Shown here piece by piece: positions 53,263-63,557 of a stretch of DNA of 64,000 nt. The number at the start of each line of letters is the position of its first letter. Position 1 is the stretch's first letter. The notes beneath the pieces are model-generated. The model was not told the origin of the DNA, searched no databases, and worked only from the letters and a program-made list of their open reading frames with translations. Both the position numbers and the translations under genes were made by a program. The stretch comes from Geminicoccaceae bacterium (GTDB taxonomy: Bacteria > Pseudomonadota > Alphaproteobacteria > Geminicoccales > Geminicoccaceae): NCBI GenBank assembly GCA_028279345.1, contig JANQNY010000031.1, positions 1 through 64,000 of the forward strand, in the 5' to 3' direction.

Positions 53263-53871
53263 ATGTCCGACACGGCCTCATCGCCGCCTGCAGTCTCAGC
53301 CACGCCCGAGGAGATCTCCGAGAAGCTCGCCGATCGCTGGGGCTGGTTCATCGCGCTCGGTATCATTTTCGTGATCCTCGGCACGATCGGCCTCGGGATG
53401 GTCGGCTTCCTGTCGGTCGTCTCGGTCATCTATATCGCCGCCTTGCTCCTCATCGGCGGTGCGGTTCAGATCTTCCACGCGTTTCGCGAGCGTGCTTGGC
53501 GGAGCAGTCTCCTCCATATCGCTGGTGCGGTGCTCTACATCATCGCCGGCGTGCTGCTCGTCCTCCAGCCGGGGGTCGGGCTCTTGACGATCACCCTTGT
53601 GGTCGGCTTGGCGATCGGCGCCGTAGGCGCGACGCGCATCATCATCGGCTTCCAGCACCGCCCGGATCCCGGCTGGGGTTGGTTGACGTTCTCCGGCGTG
53701 GTGGGCGTGCTGTTGGGCTTGTTGATCATCCTCGGCTGGCCCAGCAATGCGATCTGGGTCCTTGGGCTCCTGGTCGCCATTGAGCTCTTGATGGAAGGCT
53801 GGGGCATGGTGCTGATGGGCTTCGCGCTCAGGCGCTGGAAGAACACCGGGGGCACCGAGGCGCCCGCTTGA
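53263..53871 (+). CDS. HdeD-family membrane protein
   Basis: 202 residues, six TM helices in three pairs (WGWFIALGIIFVILGTIGLGMV; VIYIAALLLIGGAVQIFHAF; LLHIAGAVLYIIAGVLLVLQPG; LTITLVVGLAIGAVGATRIIIGF; TFSGVVGVLLGLLIILGWP; VLGLLVAIELLMEGWGMVLMG). This is the HdeD/DUF308 pattern, connected with acid stress in enterobacteria; here the role is unknown. The stop overlaps the TTG of the next gene. Confidence 0.9.
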   Translation: MSDTASSPPAVSATPEEISEKLADRWGWFIALGIIFVILGTIGLGMVGFLSVVSVIYIAALLLIGGAVQIFHAFRERAWRSSLLHIAGAVLYIIAGVLLVLQPGVGLLTITLVVGLAIGAVGATRIIIGFQHRPDPGWGWLTFSGVVGVLLGLLIILGWPSNAIWVLGLLVAIELLMEGWGMVLMGFALRRWKNTGGTEAPA

Positions 53872-54374
53872 GCGGTCCGCTCCTGGAGGGTTTCCCGCCG
53901 CTTGCGGCGCCATATGCGCGGGTCCTCGTGCTCGGCACCATGCCGGGCGCCCGGTCGCTCGCCGAGGACGCCTACTACGCGCACCCGCGGAACGCGTTCT
54001 GGCGTATCATGGGTGCGCTGTTCGGCTTCGATCCTGGGCTCGCCTATCCGGCGCGGGTCGCGGCCTTGACCGGGGCGGGCGTGGCAGTCTGGGACGTGCT
54101 GCGTGCCTGCAAGCGTCAAGGCAGCCTCGATACCGCGATCGACGAGGGCACCGTGGTCGCCAACGATTTCGCAGCCTTCCTCGCGGGCCAGCCGGGGCTG
54201 GGCCGCATCGTCTTCAATGGTGGTCATGCGGCGCGCCTCTTCCGCCGTCACGCGCTGCCGGGGCTCGATGCGGCGCGTCTGCCCGAACGCCTGCAGCTAC
54301 CGTCGACCAGTCCCACCAACGCTCGCCTGAGCTTCGCGGCCAAGCTCGACGCTTGGCGGGTGATCGCGGCGTGA
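53868..54374 (+). CDS. DNA-deoxyinosine (hypoxanthine) glycosylase, family 6 UDG
   Basis: 168 residues. LVLGTMPGARSLAEDAYYAHPRNAFWRIM holds the family motif (GTMPG...YYxHPxNxFW); GVAVWDVLRACKRQGSLDTAI, RIVFNGGHAARLFRRH and LPSTSPTNARLSF complete the mug/UDG-like fold. It excises deaminated adenine from DNA. Its TTG start is in a TTGA overlap with hdeD and the stop is in a GTGA overlap with the dehalogenase, so the three are coupled. Confidence 0.86.
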   Translation: MSGPLLEGFPPLAAPYARVLVLGTMPGARSLAEDAYYAHPRNAFWRIMGALFGFDPGLAYPARVAALTGAGVAVWDVLRACKRQGSLDTAIDEGTVVANDFAAFLAGQPGLGRIVFNGGHAARLFRRHALPGLDAARLPERLQLPSTSPTNARLSFAAKLDAWRVIAA

Positions 54375-55087
54375 GCGCACCCGTCGAGGTGCTCGTCTTC
54401 GACGTGTTCGGCACAGTGGTCGACTGGCGCGGCTCCCTGATCCGCCAGCTTGCGGGCCATCTGGCGCCCTACAGCATCGAGGTGGACGCAGGCGCCTTCG
54501 CCGACGCCTGGCGGGCGCTCTACCAGCCGTCGATGGAGGCAGTGCGCAGCGGTGCTCGGCCGTGGACGCCGCTGGACACGCTGTATCGCGAGAGCCTGGA
54601 TCACGTGCTCGACAGGTTCGGCCTCGATCGCGTGCCGCTTGCCGTGCGCGACGAGATCAATCTCATCTGGCACCGCCTGGATGGTTGGCCCGACGCGGCT
54701 GTGGGCCTGGCCGAACTGCGCCGCCACGGCTTCTGCTGCGCGCTGTCCAACGGCAATCTGCGGCTCATGGCCGATGTCGCGCGCCATGCCGGACTCGTCT
54801 GGGATCAGATCCTCGGCGCCGAGTGGTCGAAGGCCTACAAGCCCCAGCCGCAGGTCTATCTCGACGCCGCGAAGGCGTTCCTCGTGCCGCCCGAGCGCGT
54901 GCTCATGGTGGCCGCTCACAACAGCGACCTCGAGGCGGCCCAAGCCCTCGGCCTCCAGACCGCCTTCGTCCGCCGCCCCACCGAGCACGGCCCCACCCAG
55001 ACCACCGACCTGGAGCCCACGGGCACCTGGGGTTGGGTGGTCGACGATCTGCACGGCCTCGCGCACAGCCTTGCCGTTGCCACGTAA
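54371..55087 (+). CDS. Haloacid dehalogenase, type II
   Basis: 238 residues, HAD superfamily. Nucleophile Asp11 in VFDVFGTVVDWRGSL, Ser-Asn in ALSNGNLRLMADVA, Lys in SKAYKPQPQVYLDAA and VLMVAAHNSDLEAAQALGLQTAFV. These are L-2-haloacid dehalogenase (EC 3.8.1.2) landmarks, hydrolysing C-halogen bonds of 2-haloalkanoates. GTG start overlapping the glycosylase gene. Confidence 0.9.
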   Translation: MSAPVEVLVFDVFGTVVDWRGSLIRQLAGHLAPYSIEVDAGAFADAWRALYQPSMEAVRSGARPWTPLDTLYRESLDHVLDRFGLDRVPLAVRDEINLIWHRLDGWPDAAVGLAELRRHGFCCALSNGNLRLMADVARHAGLVWDQILGAEWSKAYKPQPQVYLDAAKAFLVPPERVLMVAAHNSDLEAAQALGLQTAFVRRPTEHGPTQTTDLEPTGTWGWVVDDLHGLAHSLAVAT

Positions 55088-55196
55088 GGTACCGACGCGA
55101 GGGGCCCGGAGGAAATAGTGAACGGCGTGCACCCGTTCAGACGGGGGACAGCTGGCCGACGGCACGATGTCATCGCGTTTGCTGGGAGACGGACAG

Positions 55197-55712
55197 ATGA
55201 CGACGAGGGGTACCACCTGGGCCACGGTCGGGGCGTTGGCGGCGCTGGCGCTCGCCGGCTGCGCGCCGACCCATGAGCAGCACTCGCCGAGCGTAGGTAC
55301 GGCCGCGGGCGCCGCCACCGGCGCCGTTGTCGGCGGCGTGCTGGGCAACGTGCTGAGCGCCGACGGTCGCCGCGCGGAGAACACCGCGATCGGCGCCGCG
55401 GCCGGTGCGGCGTTGGGCGGCGGCATCGGCTACGCCATGGATTACCAGCAGCAGAGCCAGGATGCCGACCTCGCGGCAGAGCGCGCGCGCAGCCAAGCCG
55501 AGATCGATCAGTTGCGCCGCGACGTCGACGAGCTGCAGCGCCAGCGGGAGTTGGAGCGGCAGCGTGACCGGGAGCGCCTTGCTGCAGCCCGAGCCAGCCA
55601 CAGCCGCCCCGCCTCCCCAACGCCGGAGCTTGCCTCTCGCACATCCGAGCCCGCCCCGCTACGTGTCGTCATTACGCCGAATGACGAGACGCGCGTGGCA
55701 TCGGACTGGTAG
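55197..55712 (+). CDS. Glycine-zipper outer-membrane lipoprotein
   Basis: 171 residues. Signal peptide with lipobox LALAGC-AP. Two glycine-zipper blocks (GTAAGAATGAVVGGVLGNVL; IGAAAGAALGGGIGYAMDYQ) are followed by a charged coiled coil (residues about 85-130, RRDVDELQRQRELERQRDRER) and a Pro/Ser-rich tail. Similar proteins (SlyB/YMGG type) sit in the outer membrane and affect envelope integrity. GGGAGA precedes the ATG. Confidence 0.88.
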   Translation: MTTRGTTWATVGALAALALAGCAPTHEQHSPSVGTAAGAATGAVVGGVLGNVLSADGRRAENTAIGAAAGAALGGGIGYAMDYQQQSQDADLAAERARSQAEIDQLRRDVDELQRQRELERQRDRERLAAARASHSRPASPTPELASRTSEPAPLRVVITPNDETRVASDW

Positions 55713-55874
55713 AGTCGGAGTAGGGTCGGCTTCCGCCTCGATTGTGAGCGCTCACGGCCGTGGCCCTCGATGAGGCCTAGCAGATCGGCCAAGCGCAGCA
55801 GCGTGACTTGAGCCGCTGCGCGTGGCAATCCATCGCCGACGCAACGACCAGATGTCAGCCGAGGACGGAGCGAC

Positions 55875-56492
55875 ATGACGGACACCCAGCTCGTGCTCTA
55901 CACGAACCCCATGTCGCGCGGGCGCATCGCGCGGTGGATGCTCGAGGAGGTGGGGGTGCCTTACGAGACGAAGGTGGTCGCGTACGGCGCCGCGATGAAG
56001 GGGCCCGACTATCTGGCGCTTAACCCGATGGGCAAGGTGCCGACGCTCCGCCATGGCGACGTGGTCGTCACCGAGTGCGCGGCGATCTGCGCCTACCTCG
56101 CCGACGCCTTCCCGAGTGCGGAGCTCGCTCCACCGCCTGCGGAGCGCGGCGCCTACTACCGCTGGCTTTTCTTCGGCGCCGGGCCGGTCGAGGCGGCAGT
56201 GACGAACGAGGGCCTCGGCTTCAAGATCGATACGCCGCAGAACGAGGGCCGCGCTGGCTATGGGTCGATGGAGCGGGTGGTGAACGCGCTCGTCCACGCC
56301 GCAGAGGCGGCGCCGTTCCTGGCCGGCGAACGGTTCACCGCCGCGGACGTCTATGTGGGCGCGCAGATCGGCTGGGGCCTCCAATTCGACCTGATGCCCG
56401 CGCATCCGAGCCTCGTCGCCTACGCCGAACGCGCCAGGAACCGCGACGCCTTTCGCCGGGCGACGGCGCTCGACGACGCCCTTATTGCCTGA
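55875..56492 (+). CDS. Glutathione S-transferase
   Basis: 205 residues. Thioredoxin-like N-domain LVLYTNPMSRGRIARWMLEEVGVPYE (catalytic Ser region), ALNPMGKVPTLRHGD, the cis-Pro and VVTECAAICAYLAD gamma-glutamyl site, followed by the helical C-domain with FLAGERFTAADVYVGAQI. Conjugates or reduces electrophiles with GSH. It ends 17 bp from the convergent RidA gene; no clear terminator. Confidence 0.92.
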   Translation: MTDTQLVLYTNPMSRGRIARWMLEEVGVPYETKVVAYGAAMKGPDYLALNPMGKVPTLRHGDVVVTECAAICAYLADAFPSAELAPPPAERGAYYRWLFFGAGPVEAAVTNEGLGFKIDTPQNEGRAGYGSMERVVNALVHAAEAAPFLAGERFTAADVYVGAQIGWGLQFDLMPAHPSLVAYAERARNRDAFRRATALDDALIA

Positions 56493-56509
56493 CACGCAGG
56501 CTTGAGCGC

Positions 56510-56995
56510 CTAGCGTTGGATCGCGACCTCGGCCTCGATCTCGACCGGCGTGTCGAACGGCAGGCCGGCGAGACCGACTGCGGAACGCGCATGGTCGCCC
56601 CGTTCCTCGCCGAACAGGTCGATGATGAGATCCGAGAAGCCGTTGATCACGGCCGGGTAATCGCGGAACGCGCCGCCGCTATTGACCATGCCGAGGACCC
56701 GCAGCCAAGCGGTGACGCGCTCGAGATCGCCGAGTTCTCGTTCGAGGCTCGCGAGCATGGCGAGTGCGGTGCGCTGCGCCGCCGCGTAGCCCTCTTCGAT
56801 GGTGAGGTTCTCGCCAACCTTGCCGAACGGGGCGGCGAGCGAGCCATCGGCGTTCAACGCCACGTGCCCGGAGACGTAGACGCGGTCGCCAAGCGTCCGA
56901 ACCCAGGAGAAGGGGAGCCGCACACCAGGCGGTACGAGTGGTGCCTCCGGAAGCTGCAAACCGCGGCTCTCCAGTCTCGATCTGATGGTCGACAT
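56510..56995 (-). CDS. RidA/YjgF family protein
   Basis: 161 residues. PPGVRLPFSWVRTLGDRVYVSGHVALNADG, PFGKVGENLTIEEGYAAAQRTALAML and RSAVGLAGLPFDTPVEIEAEVAIQR are of the RidA sub-family with an N-terminal extension. The canonical deaminase Arg aligns with ARSAVG. RidA proteins hydrolyse reactive enamine/imine intermediates; this sub-group may differ in substrate. GGAGAGG precedes the ATG. It is divergent from clpB. Confidence 0.88.
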   Translation of the reverse strand: MSTIRSRLESRGLQLPEAPLVPPGVRLPFSWVRTLGDRVYVSGHVALNADGSLAAPFGKVGENLTIEEGYAAAQRTALAMLASLERELGDLERVTAWLRVLGMVNSGGAFRDYPAVINGFSDLIIDLFGEERGDHARSAVGLAGLPFDTPVEIEAEVAIQR

Positions 56996-57052
56996 GGCGC
57001 GCCTCTCCTTGGAGGTTGGGCGGTTCAGATGCTCCAATCGTCGCTCCGGATT

Positions 57053-57081
57053 CTTGTGTAACGTCTCGGCGTTGCCCACAT
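57053..57081 (+). promoter_or_regulatory. Possible sigma32 heat-shock promoter of clpB
   Basis: CTTG at 57053-57056, then 18 bp, then CCCACAT at 57075-57081. The alphaproteobacterial sigma32 consensus is CTTG near -35 with a C-rich CCCCAT-type -10, so the match is partial. It lies 70-100 bp upstream of the clpB ATG, where a heat-shock promoter would be expected. Confidence 0.3.
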
Positions 57082-57151
57082 CCAAATGGTGCAGTTGGGA
57101 TGCCGTAGTCGGGTCCCGGCCTACCGCTCGCCAACTAGGGAGCCAGTCCGC

Positions 57152-59746
<2,595 letters not shown>

Positions 59747-59910
59747 TCAGGGTTGTGGCCCCGGCGGATGGACGTCGGGGCCCCTCCCTGATGTGCTCTC
59801 GCAGCTGTAGCGCTTGTTTGACGCGTGACAGGAGCCCATCGTCCCGTCCGTGGTCCGTGCCTCGCGCCTGTGATATATGACGCTCAAATGAACAAGCGTT
59901 GGGGGGCGCG

Positions 59911-61551
59911 ATGGACTACTTCGACCTCGGCTCGTACGGCCGCGAGGTAACGACGACGTCGAGCAATGCGCAGTGCTGGTTCGACCGGGGCTTAATCTGG
60001 CTCTACGGCTACAACCACGAGGAGGCGAGTGCGTGCTTCGAGCGCGCGCTGCGGCAAGACCCTGGCTGCCTGCTGGCGCATTGGGGCATCGCCTACGCCG
60101 CCGGGCCCAACTACAACCGCCCGTGGGAGACCTTCGAGCCTGACGAGAAGGTTGCAGCGCTCAAGGACGCGCACGCTTCGCTCGCCGCGGCGCGCGCGGG
60201 TGTCGGCGCGCTTCGGCCGGTCGAGCAGGCGCTGATCGAGGCGCTTGCCACGCGCTATCCCGACAAGCCCGAGACCGACGACTTCGGACCCTTCAACGAC
60301 GCGTTCGCCGATGCGATGCGTGCGGTTCACAAGACCTTCCCGCACGACCTCGACGTCTGCGCGCTGTTCGCCGAGGCCTTGATGAACCGAACGCCTTGGC
60401 AGCTTTGGGACCTGCCGACGGGCGAGCCGGCTGAAGGCGCTGACACGCTCGAGGCGAGGGCTGTTCTGGAAGCTGCGTTCGCCGAACTCGACGGCGCTTG
60501 GGCGCATCCCGGCCTCTTGCACATGTACATTCACTTGATGGAGATGTCGCCGCACCCCGAGGTGGCGCTGCGCCACGGCGACATCCTCCACACGCTCGTG
60601 CCGGACGCCGGCCACCTCATCCACATGGCCACGCACATCGATGTGCTCTGCGGCGAATACCAGAATGTCGTCGCGCGGAACCATCAGGGGATTGTCGCCG
60701 ATCGCAAGTTCTTGGCACGAAATGGGCCTGATTACTTCTACTCGGTGTACCGGTGTCACAATTACCATTTCAAAGTCTATGGCGCCATGTTTCTGGGCCA
60801 GCCGCAACCGGCTCTCGACGCGGCAAATGAGCTGATCGACACACTACCGGAGACGATCCTGCGGCCGCTCGCCGACTGGTTCGAGAGCTTCATCTCGATC
60901 AAGCAGCATGTCTTCATCCGCTTCGGCATGTGGCAGTCGATCCTCGACCAAGTGCTGCCGGAAGATCAGGAACTCTACTGCGTGACCACCGCCATGATGC
61001 GCTATGCGCGGACCGTGGCTTTGGCCAACACGCAACAACCCGCGCTGGCGAGCGCCGAGCGAGACGCCTTTGTCGCCGCCTACGGCCAGGTGCCGGAATC
61101 GCGGATGCTCTTCAACAACACCTGCCGCGACATCCTTGCGGTGGCCGAGCAGATGATGCTGGGCGAGCTTGAATATCATCAGGGCAATCACGAGACGGCC
61201 TTCCGCCATTTGCGCCGGGCTGTCGAGCTCGACGACACGCTACCCTATGACGAGCCCTGGGGTTGGATGCAGCCGAGCCGGCATGCCCTCGGGGCCCTCC
61301 TGCTGGATCAGGGCCGCTTCGAGGAGGCGGAGGTGGTCTATCGCGCCGATCTGGGCCTCGACCAGACCCTCAGTCGCGCCTGCCAGCATCCGCAGAACGT
61401 CTGGAGCCTGCATGGGCTCAACGAATGCCTCAGCCGGCGCGGCGAGACGGTCGAGGCCCTGCATATCCGTCAGCAGCTCGACCGCGCGCTCGCTCGCGCC
61501 GAGGTGCCGATCCGTGCCTCGTGCTATTGCCGCAGTCGCGCGGCGGCCTGA
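59911..61551 (+). CDS. TPR-repeat protein of unknown function
   Basis: 546 residues, mainly helical. Tandem TPR-like units include GLIWLYGYNHEEASACFERALRQDPGCLLAHWGIAYAAG and GELEYHQGNHETAFRHLRRAVELDD plus LLDQGRFEEAEVVYRADL. A conserved middle section reads LHMYIHLMEMSPHPEVALRHGD and HMATHIDVLCGEYQNVVARN, rich in His and Met, typical of this large TPR family. No signal peptide, catalytic motif or clear partner. Cytoplasmic; role unknown. The start is ATG 59911 directly behind a G-rich ribosome site. Confidence 0.82.
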   Translation: MDYFDLGSYGREVTTTSSNAQCWFDRGLIWLYGYNHEEASACFERALRQDPGCLLAHWGIAYAAGPNYNRPWETFEPDEKVAALKDAHASLAAARAGVGALRPVEQALIEALATRYPDKPETDDFGPFNDAFADAMRAVHKTFPHDLDVCALFAEALMNRTPWQLWDLPTGEPAEGADTLEARAVLEAAFAELDGAWAHPGLLHMYIHLMEMSPHPEVALRHGDILHTLVPDAGHLIHMATHIDVLCGEYQNVVARNHQGIVADRKFLARNGPDYFYSVYRCHNYHFKVYGAMFLGQPQPALDAANELIDTLPETILRPLADWFESFISIKQHVFIRFGMWQSILDQVLPEDQELYCVTTAMMRYARTVALANTQQPALASAERDAFVAAYGQVPESRMLFNNTCRDILAVAEQMMLGELEYHQGNHETAFRHLRRAVELDDTLPYDEPWGWMQPSRHALGALLLDQGRFEEAEVVYRADLGLDQTLSRACQHPQNVWSLHGLNECLSRRGETVEALHIRQQLDRALARAEVPIRASCYCRSRAAA

Positions 61552-61558
61552 GCGAGCA

Positions 61559-61647
61559 TAGCCTGCGCCACCGACGCCCCCTCCCTTCCACCCGCGAGCG
61601 TACGATGCCATCGGGCGGAAGGGAGGGGGCGTGGGTGGCCCCGGCTA
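61559..61647. repeat. 36-bp-arm imperfect inverted repeat between convergent genes
   Basis: Arms 61559-61594 and 61612-61647 match at 32 of 36 positions as reverse complements, including a 16-bp uninterrupted block (ACGCCCCCTCCCTTCC), with a 17-nt loop. It occupies the gap between the TPR stop (61551) and the SDR stop (61664), which are convergent. No T-run follows. It could be a bidirectional terminator or a mobile palindromic (REP/MITE-like) element. Confidence 0.85.
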
Positions 61648-61663
61648 CGCTAACGGCCCGGCG

Positions 61664-62371
61664 CTAGACCGAGCGGGTGATGCCGCCGTCGACACGCAGG
61701 TTCTGGCCGGTGATGTAGCCGGCGCCGTCGGAGGCGAGGAAGGCGACGGTTGCCGCGATCTCCTCGACCGAACCGTAACGCGCCATGGGGATGCGCTCGC
61801 GGAACTCCGGCCTTTCGGGAAGGCTGTCGATGAAGCCGGGTAGCACGTTGTTCATGCGCACGTTGTGCGCAGCGAAGGCGTCGGCGAAAAGCTTGGTGTA
61901 GGAGGCGAGCCCGGCGCGGAACACGGCGGACGTGGGAAACACCGGGTCCGGCTCGAACGCCGCGAAGGTCGAGATGTTGACGATGGCGCCGGCGTTCTGC
62001 TCGCGCATGATCGGCGCAATCAGCCGCGTCGGTCGCACCACGTTCAGCAGATAGACCTCGAGGCCGCGGTGCCAGTCGTCGTCGGTGATGTCGAGCAGCG
62101 GGGCGCGAGGGCCGTGGCCAGCGCTGTTGACGAGCACATCGATCCGGCCCCAGCGCTCCAGCGCGAGGCCGACGAGACGCTGCAGGTCTTCCGTGCGCTG
62201 GTTCGAGCCCGTGACGCCAACGCCGCCCAGGCTCAGCGCGAGCGCCTCGCCCTTCCCCGAGGAGGAGAGGATGGCGATGCCATAGCCGTCGGCGGCGAGC
62301 CGCCTCGCGCAGGCTGCACCCATGCCGCTGCCCGCAGCCGTGACAACGGCAACTCTTGTGCCCTCCACCAT
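61664..62371 (-). CDS. Short-chain dehydrogenase/reductase lacking the YxxxK motif
   Basis: 235 residues, Rossmann fold. VVTAAGSGMGAACARRLA is the cofactor loop; IDVLVNSAGHGPRAPLLD and LLNVVRPTRL (N110) are standard. At the catalytic position the sequence is PTSAVFRAGLASYTK: the usual Tyr-x3-Lys reads Ser148-x3-Arg152. The C-terminal LPGFIDSLPERPEFRERIPMARYG and FLASDGAGYITGQNLRVDGG are conserved. A non-dehydrogenase or altered-mechanism role is possible. It starts 19 bp after the M20 peptidase gene. Confidence 0.88.
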   Translation of the reverse strand: MVEGTRVAVVTAAGSGMGAACARRLAADGYGIAILSSSGKGEALALSLGGVGVTGSNQRTEDLQRLVGLALERWGRIDVLVNSAGHGPRAPLLDITDDDWHRGLEVYLLNVVRPTRLIAPIMREQNAGAIVNISTFAAFEPDPVFPTSAVFRAGLASYTKLFADAFAAHNVRMNNVLPGFIDSLPERPEFRERIPMARYGSVEEIAATVAFLASDGAGYITGQNLRVDGGITRSV

Positions 62372-62390
62372 CGCGCCGGTGTCTCCCTAT

Positions 62391-63539
62391 CTACTCCAAC
62401 GTCATCAACAGGCCCGCAAGCAGCCGAGCGGCGCGCGGTAGGGTCGCCACGTGCAGGCGCTCTTCCAGTGTGTGGATGCCCTCGCCGGTGACGCCTAGTC
62501 CGTCGAGGGTGGCGATACCGAGCGCGCCGGTGAAGTTGCCGTCGGAGCCGCCACCGGCGCTCCGGTGAGCCAGCTCGACGCCGAGCGCCGCGGCGATGCG
62601 CTTCGCCTGCTCGTAGACCTCGAGAGTGCCGTCATCGGGCTCCCAGACCGGGCGGACCACGCCGCGCGTGACCACGAAACCGGTCCCGTCGGCTGCGATC
62701 GCGCTGAGCCCCAGCATGCGCTCTACGCCTCGGTCGAGGTCATCCTGGCGTTTCGCCATGCTCAACGCTTCGCCCACACAGGTCGTGGCGACGCAGTTGA
62801 CCCACTGGCCCCCTCGAACGACGCCGACGCTGAAGGTGCAGTCGTCGGTGGTCATGGCCTCGATGATGGGGATCTGCTCGGCCATGATGCGGATCGCGGA
62901 ACGCCCCTCGTCGAGTGCGGCACCCGCATGGCTGGCGCGACCACGCGCCTCCAGGCTGAAGCGCGCGATGGCGTAGCGACCCGTCACACAGCTCCCGTCG
63001 GACCGCGTCGGCTCCGGCACCAGCACGTAGCGATGCTTCTTTGCGTCGGCCTCGATCAGCCCGCGGGTGCCGGGGCTGCCGATCTCCTCGTCGGAGGTGA
63101 GCAGCACGCGGATGGGCAAGGGCGTCTCCAGGCCGGCGGCCAGAATCTGCTTGATCGCCTCGAAGGCGGCGTACGTGCCGCCCTTCATGTCGACGACGCC
63201 GGGTCCGTAGCAGACCGCGCCTTCCCGCCGGAAGGGCAGGACGTCGAGCGTGCCTATCGGATGCACGGTGTCGAGATGCGCGAGGATCAGGACACCAGGC
63301 CTGCCCGGGTCTGGGTGGGGGAAGGAGGCGCGCAGGCAGTCGCCCAGGTCGCCGGGCCCTGCAATGTGCTCGATCTCGGCACCCAACGCCGCGAGCGTTT
63401 GCCCGGCGAGGCGCACCATGGCGCTGACCGCGGCCGCATCGTAGGTGGGGCTCTCGCGGCGGATCCAGGGTTCGAGGCCCTTGAGCATCGCCTCGGCGTC
63501 AACGGGGAGCACACTCAGATCGCAAGGCAGGTCGCGCAC
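62391..63539 (-). CDS. M20-family metallopeptidase (carboxypeptidase G2-like)
   Basis: 382 residues. Zinc ligands in LILAHLDTVHPIGTLD, GPGVVDMKGGTYAAFEA, LTSDEEIGSPGTRGLIE, VPEPTRSDGSCVTGR and, near the C-terminus, HTLEERL. The dimerisation domain carries GRASHAGAALDEGRSAI. It cleaves amide/peptide bonds such as terminal glutamates or N-acyl amino acids; substrate not assignable. GTG start. It lies 18 bp after the ABC permease gene and precedes the SDR gene, suggesting one operon. Confidence 0.9.
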   Translation of the reverse strand: MRDLPCDLSVLPVDAEAMLKGLEPWIRRESPTYDAAAVSAMVRLAGQTLAALGAEIEHIAGPGDLGDCLRASFPHPDPGRPGVLILAHLDTVHPIGTLDVLPFRREGAVCYGPGVVDMKGGTYAAFEAIKQILAAGLETPLPIRVLLTSDEEIGSPGTRGLIEADAKKHRYVLVPEPTRSDGSCVTGRYAIARFSLEARGRASHAGAALDEGRSAIRIMAEQIPIIEAMTTDDCTFSVGVVRGGQWVNCVATTCVGEALSMAKRQDDLDRGVERMLGLSAIAADGTGFVVTRGVVRPVWEPDDGTLEVYEQAKRIAAALGVELAHRSAGGGSDGNFTGALGIATLDGLGVTGEGIHTLEERLHVATLPRAARLLAGLLMTLE

Positions 63540-63557
63540 TGGTCCATCCGGTCGGGC

